The notes under the pieces are model-generated. The model was not told the origin of the DNA. It worked only from the letters and a program-made list of their open reading frames with translations, and did no database searches. Of a stretch of DNA of 64,000 bases, positions 37,041-47,000 are shown piece after piece. Every line of letters starts with the position of its first letter. Position 1 is the first letter of the stretch. This stretch comes from Lactiplantibacillus paraplantarum (GTDB lineage: Bacteria; Bacillota; Bacilli; Lactobacillales; Lactobacillaceae). The stretch covers positions 1,364,001 through 1,428,000 of the forward strand of contig NZ_CP032744.1 of NCBI RefSeq assembly GCF_003641145.1. The letters run 5' to 3'. The position numbers and the translations under genes were made by a program.

Positions 37041-37069
37041 AATTTATCATAGATTAATAAAGGTTGCAA
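37041..37069 (-). promoter_or_regulatory. rpmB promoter
   Basis: On the minus strand TTGCAA (37069-37064), 17-bp spacer, TAAATT (37046-37041), about 60 bp before the start codon. Confidence 0.55.
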
Positions 37070-37215
37070 TACATTTCTATCAAGTAATTTTACTTTACTG
37101 CTAAATTCCGAGTTTCCGGGCTTCTATTAACCAGTCGCTTAATTTTTCTTTCAAGAGTGGTTGTGCTATGATAAACTATCGTAAATGAACGCGTTAAAAC
37201 AAGGAGGCTATTTTC

Positions 37216-37578
37216 ATGGCTGTCAAAATCAAAACGCAATTTGGAACTATTGATATTGATAATGATGTTATCGCGACGGTCGTTGGTGGCGCTGCAACGG
37301 ATAACTATGGAGTTGTTGGTATGGCAAGTCGTAACCAGATCCGTGATAATGTTAATGAAATTTTACGCCGCGAAAACTATGCGCGCGGTGTGGTTGTTCG
37401 CCAAGAAGATAATGGGGTAGCTATTGATGTCAACATTATCGTCAGTTATGGGACCAAAATTTCAGAAGTCTCACGCAATGTCCAAGCCAAGGTCAAATAT
37501 AACTTACAAAACATGCTTGGCGTTACGGCCAATTCGGTCAACGTCATTGTCCAAGGTGTCCGGGTAATGAACGACTAA
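37216..37578 (+). CDS. Asp23/Gls24-family protein (YloU-type)
   Basis: 120-residue Asp23-domain protein (IDIDNDVIATVVGGAATDNYG, later VSYGTKISEVSRNVQAKVKYN). Shorter than the paralogue at 12064, with no acidic tail. AAGGAGGC precedes the ATG, and a TGCTATGAT extended -10 lies at 37164-37172. Directly upstream of the DhaL-type fatty acid kinase, an arrangement (YloU-YloV) conserved across Firmicutes, which hints at a role in envelope or lipid homeostasis. Confidence 0.9.
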   Translation: MAVKIKTQFGTIDIDNDVIATVVGGAATDNYGVVGMASRNQIRDNVNEILRRENYARGVVVRQEDNGVAIDVNIIVSYGTKISEVSRNVQAKVKYNLQNMLGVTANSVNVIVQGVRVMND

Positions 37579-37614
37579 ATTGAAGTTGGTGGAAGCCAAG
37601 GAGGAATTTTGAAA

Positions 37615-39321
37615 TTGAAAATCACCACGATTACTAATCTTGAATTTGGCAAAATGGTGCAGGCTGCGTCACAAAAGCTGAACCAACGTGCCGAATTTAT
37701 TAATTCTTTGAATGTCTTTCCGGTACCAGATGGTGATACCGGGACTAATATGAGTCTATCGATGGCCAGCGGTGCCAAGTACGAACGTGAAGAAACCAGT
37801 ACGAACGTGGGCGACTTAGCGTCAGCTTTAGCCAAGGGTCTCTTAATGGGGGCCCGGGGAAATTCTGGGGTGATCTTGTCACAGATTTTTCGGGGCTTCT
37901 CAAAGGCCGTTGCGGATAAGGACGTTTTAACTGCCAATGATTTGGCAGCAGCCCTCGCAGCAGGGGCTCAGACTGCTTATAAGGCCGTTATGAAGCCAAC
38001 TGAAGGAACTATTCTGACTGTGATCCGTAAAGCTGCTGGTGCCGGTAAGGAGGCCGTTAAAACGACCGACGATATTTGTGAAGTCATGGATGCCGTTGTC
38101 GTTGCTGCGGAAGCTGCTTTAAAATCGACCCCCGATTTATTACCAGTGTTGAAACAAGTCGGGGTCGTTGATTCCGGTGGCCAGGGACTGACTTTTGTGT
38201 TAGAAGCCTTTAGTGACTCATTAAGTGGTAAGGTCGATGAATCACAAGACTACGTTCCTGATGATGCAGAAATGGATTCGATGATCGATGCTGCTCATCA
38301 TCAAAGTGTTCAAGGTCAGTTAGACCCGAATGACATCAAGTATGGCTACTGTACTGAAATTATGGTACGAATCGGCGATGGTAAGTTAGTTGATCACAAG
38401 TTTGATTACGAGACGTTTTACAATTACTTAGCACAACTAGGCGATTCACTACTAGTGATTAATGATGATGAAATTGTAAAGGTTCACGTGCATACGGAGC
38501 ATCCGGGTGATGTCATGACGTGGGGCCAACGTTTTGGTGCGTTAATTAAAGTTAAAGTCGATAATATGCGCCTACAACAAGAAACCATCATGGAACACGA
38601 TCAAGAAAGTGAAGCACAAGCTGCCGCCGAACCAACTTTGCCTTCACAACCACAAGTTGATATGCACGGCTACGCCATCATCTCGGTTTCATCGGGTGAG
38701 GGTATTGGTAAGCTGTTCAAAGGCTTAGGCGTGACTGATATCATTGCTGGTGGTCAAACGATGAACCCTAGTACGGCGGATATCGTTAAGGCCGTCAATG
38801 ACAGTGGTGCCAAGCAAGCGTTAGTATTGCCGAACAACAAAAATATCTTCTTGGCGGCTGAACAAGCTGCAGAAGTTGCCGATGTCCCGGTTAAAATCAT
38901 TCATAGTCAAACGATTTCACAAGGTATGACTGCGATGTTGGCGTTCAATGCTGAAGCTGGCTTGGATGATAATCAAGCGGCAATGGAGGAAACCTTGAGC
39001 ACAGTCGTTAGTGGTCAAGTGACGCATGCCGTTCGCGATACGACAATCGATGGCCTGGAAATCAAGAAAGATGATTATATGGGCTTAGTTGATGGTAAAA
39101 TCGTGATTACGAACCCTGATCGTGATACGGCTACTTTGGATATGGTGAAGGCCATGCTTGACGAAGATAGCGAATTAGTGACGATTATTTACGGTAAGGA
39201 TGCGACACAGGCTGATGCTGACCATTTGGCAGCTAAGGTTCAAGAACTGGATGATGAATTAGAAATTGAAATTCATGAAGGTGACCAACCAGTCTATCCA
39301 TTCCTTGTTTCAGTTGAATAA
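37615..39321 (+). CDS. fakA: Fatty acid kinase catalytic subunit FakA (YloV)
   Basis: Phosphorylates FakB-bound exogenous fatty acids to acyl-phosphate for PlsY/PlsX. 568 residues. The N-terminal DhaL-type kinase domain (1-200) has NVFPVPDGDTGTNMS near residue 33 and MGARGNSGVILSQ near 78. A middle domain follows, then a C-terminal DegV-interacting domain (about 350-568). Two TTG starts are possible (37609, 37615); the second is better spaced from AAGGAGG. Also annotated as a DAK-phosphatase or dihydroxyacetone-kinase-like protein. Close to plsX and acpP, which fits the lipid role. Confidence 0.9.
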   Translation: MKITTITNLEFGKMVQAASQKLNQRAEFINSLNVFPVPDGDTGTNMSLSMASGAKYEREETSTNVGDLASALAKGLLMGARGNSGVILSQIFRGFSKAVADKDVLTANDLAAALAAGAQTAYKAVMKPTEGTILTVIRKAAGAGKEAVKTTDDICEVMDAVVVAAEAALKSTPDLLPVLKQVGVVDSGGQGLTFVLEAFSDSLSGKVDESQDYVPDDAEMDSMIDAAHHQSVQGQLDPNDIKYGYCTEIMVRIGDGKLVDHKFDYETFYNYLAQLGDSLLVINDDEIVKVHVHTEHPGDVMTWGQRFGALIKVKVDNMRLQQETIMEHDQESEAQAAAEPTLPSQPQVDMHGYAIISVSSGEGIGKLFKGLGVTDIIAGGQTMNPSTADIVKAVNDSGAKQALVLPNNKNIFLAAEQAAEVADVPVKIIHSQTISQGMTAMLAFNAEAGLDDNQAAMEETLSTVVSGQVTHAVRDTTIDGLEIKKDDYMGLVDGKIVITNPDRDTATLDMVKAMLDEDSELVTIIYGKDATQADADHLAAKVQELDDELEIEIHEGDQPVYPFLVSVE

Positions 39322-39340
39322 AACTAACCGTTAAAAATAG

Positions 39341-39370
39341 GGCTTAGCAGTGATGCTGGGGCCTGTTTTT
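39341..39370 (+). terminator. Terminator after fakA
   Basis: GGCTTAGCA (39341-39349) pairs with TGCTGGGGCC (39354-39363) using G-U pairs, then T5. A TGGTATAAT extended -10 for recG follows at 39410-39418. Confidence 0.65.
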
Positions 39371-39463
39371 GTACGGCCGGATACTTCTTGCGGGCTTGAA
39401 CGGATTTTTTGGTATAATTGATACAAGTAAAAGCAATGACTTTAGAAAGGGCGGTGGTCAGAC

Positions 39464-41503
39464 ATGGGACAACAATTGAGTGACGCGGTTGCAACGTTAA
39501 GTGGTGTCGGCCCAGCCCGCCAAAAAGGATTAGCAGAGCTTGGGATCAATACGATTGCAGATTTATTGACGTATTATCCCTTTCGCTACGAAGATCTACA
39601 GGTCAAAGATGTTAATGAGATTGCGGATCAGGAAAAGGTGACGTTAAAAGGGACGGTGGCTTCGGAACCGGTTTTGGCACGGTTTGGTCGCAAAAAGAAC
39701 CGGTTGAACTTTCGTCTGTTAATTGACCATGACGTCTACATGGTGACCTTTTTTAATCAACCATACTTAATGAAACAGATCGAGACGGGGCAAGATTTAG
39801 CTGTTTATGGCAAGTGGGATGCCACACGAAGTAGTTTGACGGGAATGAAAATTATTAATCCGAATAATGCCGATTCGGCGTTTGGCTCAATCTATCCGGC
39901 TAGTAAGACTGTCAAGCAAGGCACGATTCAGAAAATGGTAAAACAAGCTTATGAACTTTATGCACCGGTTATTACGGATATTGTGCCAGCTGAATTACGA
40001 GCGAAATACCGACTATTACCGCGACGTCAAATGATCCACGATATGCATTTTCCAGCTAGCCAGGCGGATTCAACGGCTGCACGGCGCTCGGCAACGTATG
40101 AAGAATTCTTACTGTTTCAAATGCAAATGCAAGCTTTGAAGCAAACCGATGCGACCACTAATGGTATTGCGATCACTTATGATAATGAACGGCTAAAAGC
40201 CTTTATTAAAACATTGCCGTTTGAGTTGACCCGTGCCCAAAAACGGGTCGTTAATGAGATTTGCTTGGACTTAAAGTCACCCAAGCATATGAATCGTTTG
40301 CTTCAAGGTGACGTGGGATCCGGTAAAACAATCGTGGCGGCCATCGTTATGTATGCGGCGATTACGGCCGGGTATCAGGCGGCGTTGATGGCACCAACTG
40401 AAATCTTGGCCGAACAACACGCTGATAATTTAGCACAAGTCTTTGCCGACACGGATGTCAACGTCGCGCTGTTAACGGGTGCGACCAAGCCGGCTGCCCG
40501 CAAAACATTGTTAGCAGCACTGGCTGCTGGTGAAATCAACCTATTGATTGGCACGCACGCTCTGATCCAGGACGGGGTGGCTTATGCCAATTTGGGATTA
40601 GTCATAACTGATGAACAGCACCGTTTCGGTGTCAATCAACGGGCGGCTTTTCGCCAAAAAGGCGGACAGCCAGATACGTTGGCCATGACGGCGACCCCGA
40701 TTCCGAGGACGTTAGCAATTACGGCGTATGGCGAAATGGATGTTTCTGAAATCGATGAATTGCCGGCAGGTCGGCAACCAATCCAAACCACGTGGGTGCG
40801 GAGCAATCAAGCCAATTCGGCGTTAAGCTTTGTCCATCAACAGATTGATAATGGTTCCCAAGCCTACGTCGTGACACCATTGATTGAAGAATCAGAAACG
40901 TTAGATGTTAAAAACGCTGAAGCCCTGTCAGCTAATTTACAAGAGTATTTTGGGACTAGTGTCAAAGTTGGGCTGTTGCATGGCCGTATGAAACCTGAGG
41001 AAAAAGACACGGTCATGGCGGCCTTTAAAGCGGGTGACATTCAGTTGCTCGTCTCGACGACAGTTATCGAAGTCGGGGTCGATGTTAAAAATGCCACGAT
41101 TATGATGATCTATGATGCTGATCGTTTTGGCTTGGCCCAACTGCATCAATTGCGTGGGCGGGTTGGCCGGGGCACCAAAGCATCATACTGTATTTTGGTG
41201 GCCGACCCTAAGAATCAGCAGGGGATTGAACGGATGCAGATTATGACACAAACGACTAATGGGTTTGTTCTGGCGCAAAAAGACTTAGAATTACGTGGTG
41301 CCGGTGATGTGTTAGGGGTCAAACAATCGGGGATGCCAGAATTTAAAGTGGGTGACCCAATTGCGGATTTAACGGTTCTGCAAGTTGCCCAGCAGGATGC
41401 CCACGCAATCGTGCAGCAACCGGATTGGCAAAGTCAACCGAATAATCAAGCTTTGGCAGCTTATTTAAGCCAGAAACTAGCCGCAGTTGGCACGCTCGAT
41501 TAA
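39464..41503 (+). CDS. recG: ATP-dependent DNA helicase RecG
   Basis: Branch-migrates stalled forks and Holliday junctions. 679 residues. N-terminal wedge OB domain, Walker A LLQGDVGSGKT near residue 280, MAPTEILAEQHA near 310, DEQHRFG near 384, TATPIPRTLA near 408, then LRGRVGRG near 565 and the C-terminal RecG motif. AAAGGGCGG before the ATG. Confidence 0.96.
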   Translation: MGQQLSDAVATLSGVGPARQKGLAELGINTIADLLTYYPFRYEDLQVKDVNEIADQEKVTLKGTVASEPVLARFGRKKNRLNFRLLIDHDVYMVTFFNQPYLMKQIETGQDLAVYGKWDATRSSLTGMKIINPNNADSAFGSIYPASKTVKQGTIQKMVKQAYELYAPVITDIVPAELRAKYRLLPRRQMIHDMHFPASQADSTAARRSATYEEFLLFQMQMQALKQTDATTNGIAITYDNERLKAFIKTLPFELTRAQKRVVNEICLDLKSPKHMNRLLQGDVGSGKTIVAAIVMYAAITAGYQAALMAPTEILAEQHADNLAQVFADTDVNVALLTGATKPAARKTLLAALAAGEINLLIGTHALIQDGVAYANLGLVITDEQHRFGVNQRAAFRQKGGQPDTLAMTATPIPRTLAITAYGEMDVSEIDELPAGRQPIQTTWVRSNQANSALSFVHQQIDNGSQAYVVTPLIEESETLDVKNAEALSANLQEYFGTSVKVGLLHGRMKPEEKDTVMAAFKAGDIQLLVSTTVIEVGVDVKNATIMMIYDADRFGLAQLHQLRGRVGRGTKASYCILVADPKNQQGIERMQIMTQTTNGFVLAQKDLELRGAGDVLGVKQSGMPEFKVGDPIADLTVLQVAQQDAHAIVQQPDWQSQPNNQALAAYLSQKLAAVGTLD

Positions 41504-41544
41504 CAAACTAAATAAAGTACCGTGATGAGAGGAATGGTGACACA

Positions 41545-42591
41545 ATGATTAAAATTGCGATTGATGCCATGGGTGGCGATTACGCCCCTAATGCTGTGAT
41601 CGAGGGGGTCGAACAGGCTCGTGATTTATTTGAGGATACGGTCTTTTTGTTATACGGCCAACGTGACGTGATCAACGCACAACTGAAGAATCGGGATCGG
41701 ATCCAAATTATTAATGCTGATGAAGTCATTACCATGGAAGATGAACCAGTGCGAGCTGTGCGGCGTAAGAAGCATTCATCAATCGTGATGGCAGCCCAGG
41801 CCGTCAAGGATGGTCAGGCAGATGCCTTCTTTTCTGCAGGTAATTCGGGAGCCGTACTTGCGGCTGGACTATTTATCGTGGGGCGAATCAAGGGCATCGA
41901 CCGGCCGGGGTTAGTGACTGTTTTACCAGTTGTTCGTAATGCCAACCAGTCTAATTTTGTGATGATGGATATTGGTGCTAATGCGGATAGCAAGCCGTTG
42001 AACTTGCAACAATACGGGGTGTTAGGGACGTATTATGCGGAACGGATGATGCAGGCCAAGCAGCCGCGAGTGGCACTGCTCAATAATGGGACCGAAGATG
42101 ATAAGGGCAATAAAGTGCATAAGGCGGCTTTTGAACTCTTGTCGCAGACGGATGGTATCAACTTTATTGGTAATGTTGAGTCGCGTGACTTGTTGAACGG
42201 GGTCGCTGACGTCGTGGTGACCGATGGCTTTACGGGAAACGCCGTCTTAAAGAGTATTGAAGGGACAGCCCGTTCAATGCTGGGGTTAGTTAAGGATGCC
42301 GTCTATAACACGGGCATTAGTGGTAAACTCGGGGGCCTACTACTCAAGAGCGGCTTTAATGATATTCGCTCACAAATGGACTACTCCCAGTACGGAGGGG
42401 CCGTACTACTTGGTTTGAAAGCGCCGGTCATTAAGACGCACGGTTCCAGTAAAGCGCCTACGATTGTGAACACCATTCGGCAAATTCGTCAGATGGTCAG
42501 CACGGATATTGTACCAGGCGTTGCGGAATATTTCGCAAATCAACAGGCTAATCAGCAAGCAAGTGTAGACATTCCTGCTGAAAACGATTAG
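41545..42591 (+). CDS. plsX: Phosphate acyltransferase PlsX
   Basis: Converts acyl-ACP to acyl-phosphate, the first step of phospholipid synthesis in Gram-positives. 348 residues. IAIDAMGGDYAP at the start, FFSAGNSGAVLAA near residue 95, MMDIGANAD near 141 and VVTDGFTGNAVLKS near 226. AGAGGAATGG before the ATG. Acyl carrier protein follows 38 bp after the stop. Confidence 0.95.
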   Translation: MIKIAIDAMGGDYAPNAVIEGVEQARDLFEDTVFLLYGQRDVINAQLKNRDRIQIINADEVITMEDEPVRAVRRKKHSSIVMAAQAVKDGQADAFFSAGNSGAVLAAGLFIVGRIKGIDRPGLVTVLPVVRNANQSNFVMMDIGANADSKPLNLQQYGVLGTYYAERMMQAKQPRVALLNNGTEDDKGNKVHKAAFELLSQTDGINFIGNVESRDLLNGVADVVVTDGFTGNAVLKSIEGTARSMLGLVKDAVYNTGISGKLGGLLLKSGFNDIRSQMDYSQYGGAVLLGLKAPVIKTHGSSKAPTIVNTIRQIRQMVSTDIVPGVAEYFANQQANQQASVDIPAEND

Positions 42592-42629
42592 AATACTCTA
42601 GTGAATTCAAGTTAGTGAGGGATCTTTAC

Positions 42630-42875
42630 ATGACGAAAGAAGAAATTTTCGATAAAATTGCGGATATCATTGCTGATCGGTTTGAAGTTGATAAAGCAAC
42701 GATTACCAACGAAATGAACTTGCAAACCGATTTGGATGCTGATTCCATCGATTTTGTTGAGTTTGTACTGGAATTAGAAGACACCTTTGGTAGCGAAATC
42801 TCAGACGAAGATGCCGAAAAATTGTCAACGGTCGGCGAAGTTGTCGATTATGTGGCAGCGCACCAAGCAAAATAA
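42630..42875 (+). CDS. acpP: Acyl carrier protein
   Basis: 81 residues. The phosphopantetheine attachment serine lies in DADSIDFVEFV near residue 36, followed by the acidic helix LELEDTFGSEISDEDAEKL. The ATG at 42630 follows GTGAGGGATC and a longer frame from 42615 lacks a site. Next to plsX. Other ACPs probably serve the main fab cluster elsewhere, so this copy may be a housekeeping or phospholipid-linked ACP (inference). Confidence 0.93.
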   Translation: MTKEEIFDKIADIIADRFEVDKATITNEMNLQTDLDADSIDFVEFVLELEDTFGSEISDEDAEKLSTVGEVVDYVAAHQAK

Positions 42876-42889
42876 ACAAATGAGTCATC

Positions 42890-42922
42890 AAAAACAGGTA
42901 GCCGATGTGGTTACCTGTTTTT
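42890..42922 (+). terminator. Terminator after acpP
   Basis: AAAAACAGGTA pairs with TTACCTGTTTTT around a short loop, ending in T5. Confidence 0.88.
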
Positions 42923-42953
42923 GGTTGGAATCGTTGTCGTAGTAGCAATATCA

Positions 42954-43316
42954 TTGTTATTGACCACTAAATCATAGTATAATGTTATGATATGCAATGT
43001 GTGACGGGTTGTTTTACTGATTGCTCCATGAATCATTATTTAAAAGCGTCCTGAGTTTGGTCTTCTACAGTATCGCTTTAAAATGTGGGCGGCCAGTATT
43101 TAAAACGTGGGCTGTGGCTTGAATTTGTGTCCATCATGTTCCGGCAATTGGCAGAAACATCTGTGGACCTCAGCTGGTTATTTTTGACGTCAGACTTTGG
43201 CCGCTTAAATAATGATTCATGCTGAGCTAGATCATAAACACCGCCGGTAACAGATTGTGATAATTGGCGGCTCTAATAGCGCTAACCAACAAGGTGATAA
43301 CGAAAGGAAGTTTCAA
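42954..43316 (+). promoter_or_regulatory. Long structured leader of rnc
   Basis: TTGTTA (42954-42959), 18-bp spacer, TATAAT (42978-42983) predicts a transcript starting near 42990 with about 327 nt before rnc. The leader contains a long-range duplex. 43023-43048 pairs with 43202-43227, including 17 consecutive base pairs (43027-43043 with 43205-43221) and small bulges. It extends through 43050-43061 with 43189-43200 using several G-U pairs that work only in the plus-strand RNA. Inside are a hairpin GTCCA/TGGAC with ATGTT/AACAT, and downstream a stem CCGCC (43241-43245)/GGCGG (43266-43270). No ORF is supported here. Confidence 0.65.
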
Positions 43317-44012
43317 ATGATTACAGAATTAGCCGCAATGTTAAAGGAACGTTTTGGCATTGTCTTTAATGATCCCGATTTACTGGCCGAGGCGTTTACA
43401 CAAGCCTCATATGTCAATGAACATCAGGATCAACAATTGAAATATTACGAACGGGTCGAATTTTTGGGGGATGCCGTCTTGGAGTTAGTGGTGTCCGAAT
43501 ATTTATACAAACGTTATAAAGACATGCCCCAAGGTAAGTTGACTCGTTTACGGGCCGCGATGGTTTGCGAAGAGAGCTTCGCTAGTTTTGCCCGTGAATG
43601 TGACTTTCCTCAATACATCCGCTTAGGCAAGGGTGAACAAAAAGCCCATGCGTGGGAACGAGATTCACTTCTATGTGACATTTTTGAGTCGTTTGTCGGG
43701 GCTTTGTACTTAGACCAAGGACGTGAACCTGTCTTGAAGTTTGTTCATCAAGTGATTTTTCCTAAATTGGATGAAGGCCGTTTTGATGGCGTGTTTGATT
43801 ATAAGACGACCTTACAAGAATATTTGCAACGTGATGGTGATGTCGCCATTGACTATCAGTTAATCGAACAAGATGGCCCAGCTAACGAGCGCTCATATGA
43901 GATCGCCGTACTTGCCGATGGTCAAAAGATTGGTGAGGGTTGGGGCCATTCGAAGAAGGAAGCCGAACAGAGTGCTGCACGGCAAGCCTATTCACAATTA
44001 CAGCAAGAGTAA
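43317..44012 (+). CDS. rnc: Ribonuclease III
   Basis: Cleaves double-stranded RNA; processes rRNA and regulates mRNAs. 231 residues. Signature ERVEFLGDAVLELVVSEYLY near residue 42 with catalytic Glu/Asp, DIFESFVGALYLD near residue 120, and a C-terminal dsRNA-binding domain (about 155-231). The ATG at 43317 follows AAAGGAAG. An extended frame from 43257 begins inside the structured leader and was rejected. First gene of rnc-smc-ftsY. Confidence 0.96.
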   Translation: MITELAAMLKERFGIVFNDPDLLAEAFTQASYVNEHQDQQLKYYERVEFLGDAVLELVVSEYLYKRYKDMPQGKLTRLRAAMVCEESFASFARECDFPQYIRLGKGEQKAHAWERDSLLCDIFESFVGALYLDQGREPVLKFVHQVIFPKLDEGRFDGVFDYKTTLQEYLQRDGDVAIDYQLIEQDGPANERSYEIAVLADGQKIGEGWGHSKKEAEQSAARQAYSQLQQE

Positions 44013-44042
44013 CCATTAATAATTACAGGAAGTTTGTGTCGA

Positions 44043-47000
44043 ATGCAACTTAAATCATTAGAAATCAGCGGATTTAAATCTTTTGCTGATAAAACCAAAA
44101 TTGATTTTCAAGCCGGAATGACGGGAATTGTCGGCCCAAACGGTAGTGGTAAGAGTAACATTATTGAAGCTATTCGCTGGGTCCTTGGAGAACAGGCGGT
44201 CAAAAGTTTACGTGGAACCAAGATGACTGACGTGATTTTTGCCGGCTCGGCTAACCGAAAACCGTTGAATATGGCTAAAGTCACCATTACATTTGATAAT
44301 AGTGACCACTTTTTACCCTTAGATTATGCGGAAGTTAGTATTACACGAAAACTCTTTCGCAACGGTGACAGTGATTATTTAATTAATAATCAGAGTTGCC
44401 GGCTGAAAGATATTACGAATTTGATGATTGATACGGGACTTGGAAAAGACTCGTTTTCAGTGATTTCTCAAGGCCGCGTTGAGGCGGTCTTTAATGCCAA
44501 ACCAGAAGATCGACGCAGTATTATTGAAGACGTCGCTGGGGTTTTAAAGTACAAAAAGGATAAGTTCACAACTGAGAATAAATTAGCGGAAACGACGGAT
44601 TATTTAGACCGGGTGAACGATATTATTGCGGAGTTGAGTCAGCAAAAGGGACCGTTGGAAGAACAGGCGAGTCTTGCCCGGGATTATCAAGATCAAAAAC
44701 AAAAATTTGATTATTTGGACCGTTCGCGGCTCGTTAAGAAGTTGACGATTGCTCGAGATCAGTTGCAGGGTGTCAATGAAAAGTTAGCTAGTGCCAAAGC
44801 GTTAGTGGCTAAATATCAGCAACAAGTTGATGCGGGTGCGACTAAGCTGGCTAATTTGAAAACCCAACAGACGGCTCAATTAAAGCAAAAAGATCAGCTG
44901 GCAGCGCAAAATCTTGAGTTAACTAAGACGATCGAAAATACGCAAGGCCAACAAGGGGTTGATGCTGAGCGGCGGCAAAACCAGCAGTCTGAGCAGGAAC
45001 GGTTAACAGCTAGTTTGACCGCAACTGAGCAACAGATTGTGACGCAAACCGAGCAACAAGCTCAATTACGACAAACCTTATCTGAGCAGCAGGCCCAAGT
45101 TAAGGCAGTCAAAGCACAAGTCGGAGAATTAACAACGGCGACGAGTGCAGCCGGTCGTCAGCAGTTGGCCGATGAGCTGGAAAAACTACGCAATGCTTAT
45201 ATTGATGAAAAACAAGTTCAGGCTGAACTGAATAACGAAGCGAAGAACTTAGTTAAACAACATCAACAGTCTGGCAGTCAGAGCACGGCGTTAGCAGAAC
45301 GGTTAGCACAGGCGCAAGCTAATCTAAAACGGGTGCAGACGACCGTTGACGTGCATAATCGGGAGCAACGTGATTTAGAAAATCAAGTCAATCAACAACA
45401 AACAACATTAACGGCTCAGCAAGCTCAAGTTAAGACGAATGCGGAACAGATCGATGAGCAACAGCAGCGCTGGTTAGATGCAGCGGGACTAATGCAACGT
45501 GAGAAGTCACGCTTAGAAGCTTTACAAGCTGTTCAGGAACGCTACACGAACTTCTATGCGGGTGTCCGGATGGTCCTGCAACATCGCCAGCAGTTTAGTG
45601 GTGTCGCCGGGGCTGTTTCCGAACTCTTGACTGTCCCTGACCGTTACACTAAGGCGGTTGAGGTTGCGTTGGGGGGCCAGTTGCAAAATATTGTTTGTGA
45701 TACGCAACAGACGGCCAAAACCGTGGTCAATTTCTTAAAACAAAATCACGCTGGCCGGGCGACGTTTTTACCGATCGAGCGGATGACGGCGCGACAACTG
45801 CCCGTTAATACTGAGCACGACTTATTACAACAACCCGGGGTGTTAGGTGTTGCCAGTGAATTGGTCGATTGTGAGCCCAAAATTATGGCTATCAAACGTT
45901 ATTTATTGGGAACAACGGCAATTGTTGACACGTTAGATCATGCGATGGCAATTTCACGGAGTCGCCGGTTTCGGTGCAAGTTAGTGACCGTTGATGGTGA
46001 AACGATTGCGGCTAGTGGGGCCATTACTGGTGGTGCCACGCGGCATGATGATAATGGGCTTCTCCAGCAACAACAGTCCGCTGAAAAAATTGCGGCGAAT
46101 GTTGAACAGATGCAATCTGAATTGGTGACCTATGAGCAAGGTCTGGCCAATCTAAAAAAAGCCAACCAAGATTTAATGGTTCAGGTCGAAACTAGCCGTC
46201 AACAATTGAGCGATCTCAAGGACCACCTCAGCCAGGTGCAGGCGCAATTACAAGCTGCTCAGAGTGAACAAACTCAGTTAAGTCGTCAAGTTAAAGCTTT
46301 AACCTATGAACAGCAACAAACGCAGGCTGATGATAGCTATGAGGATTTAGTGGCTCGTAATCAGCAAGCTCAAGCGGCCAATGCGGCTAAGCTAAAAGAT
46401 TATCAAGCGCAAATGCAGACTGTTCAACAGCAACAAACTGATTATGAAAGCTATCAACAGACACAGGCGGCGAAGTTACAAGCACAACGGGAACAATTGA
46501 TTACGCTGCAGGAGCACGTTAAACAAACGCAACGACAATTAGAACAGTGTACGGTTTCTTTCACGCAAGCTGAGCAGACAAAAAAGCAAACGCAAGCGGA
46601 TTTAACGGCCATTCAAACGACATTAGCTAGTCAGCAAATGTCGGTCGCGGAGCGTGAAACGGTCTTGAAAACGGCTAAGGCTAAACAAACTGAGGTTGAA
46701 CAACAACGGGCGGCTTGTGAACACCAGCTGGCAACGATCAATGATCAGGTTGAAGAATTGTCAAACCAGCAAGTTCGCTTGCAACAACTAGCTGCGGCTG
46801 CAACTGACGACTACCGGCGTTTGGAATTAAGTCAAACGAAATTGACCGGTGAAGTCGACCATGCGACCGCGGACTTAGCTGAAAAGTATCAGCTGACAGT
46901 TGCGGCAGCTCAGGCCGATGTTAGTGACTTAGCGTTGCCAGCAATTACAGAGCAGTTGAAACTACTCAAACGAGGCTTGGATGAGATTGGAACGGTCAAC

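Noticed and set aside
43257..43316. N-terminal extension of RNase III
   Set aside because: Lies in the folded leader with no ribosome binding site; the ATG at 43317 gives the normal family start.
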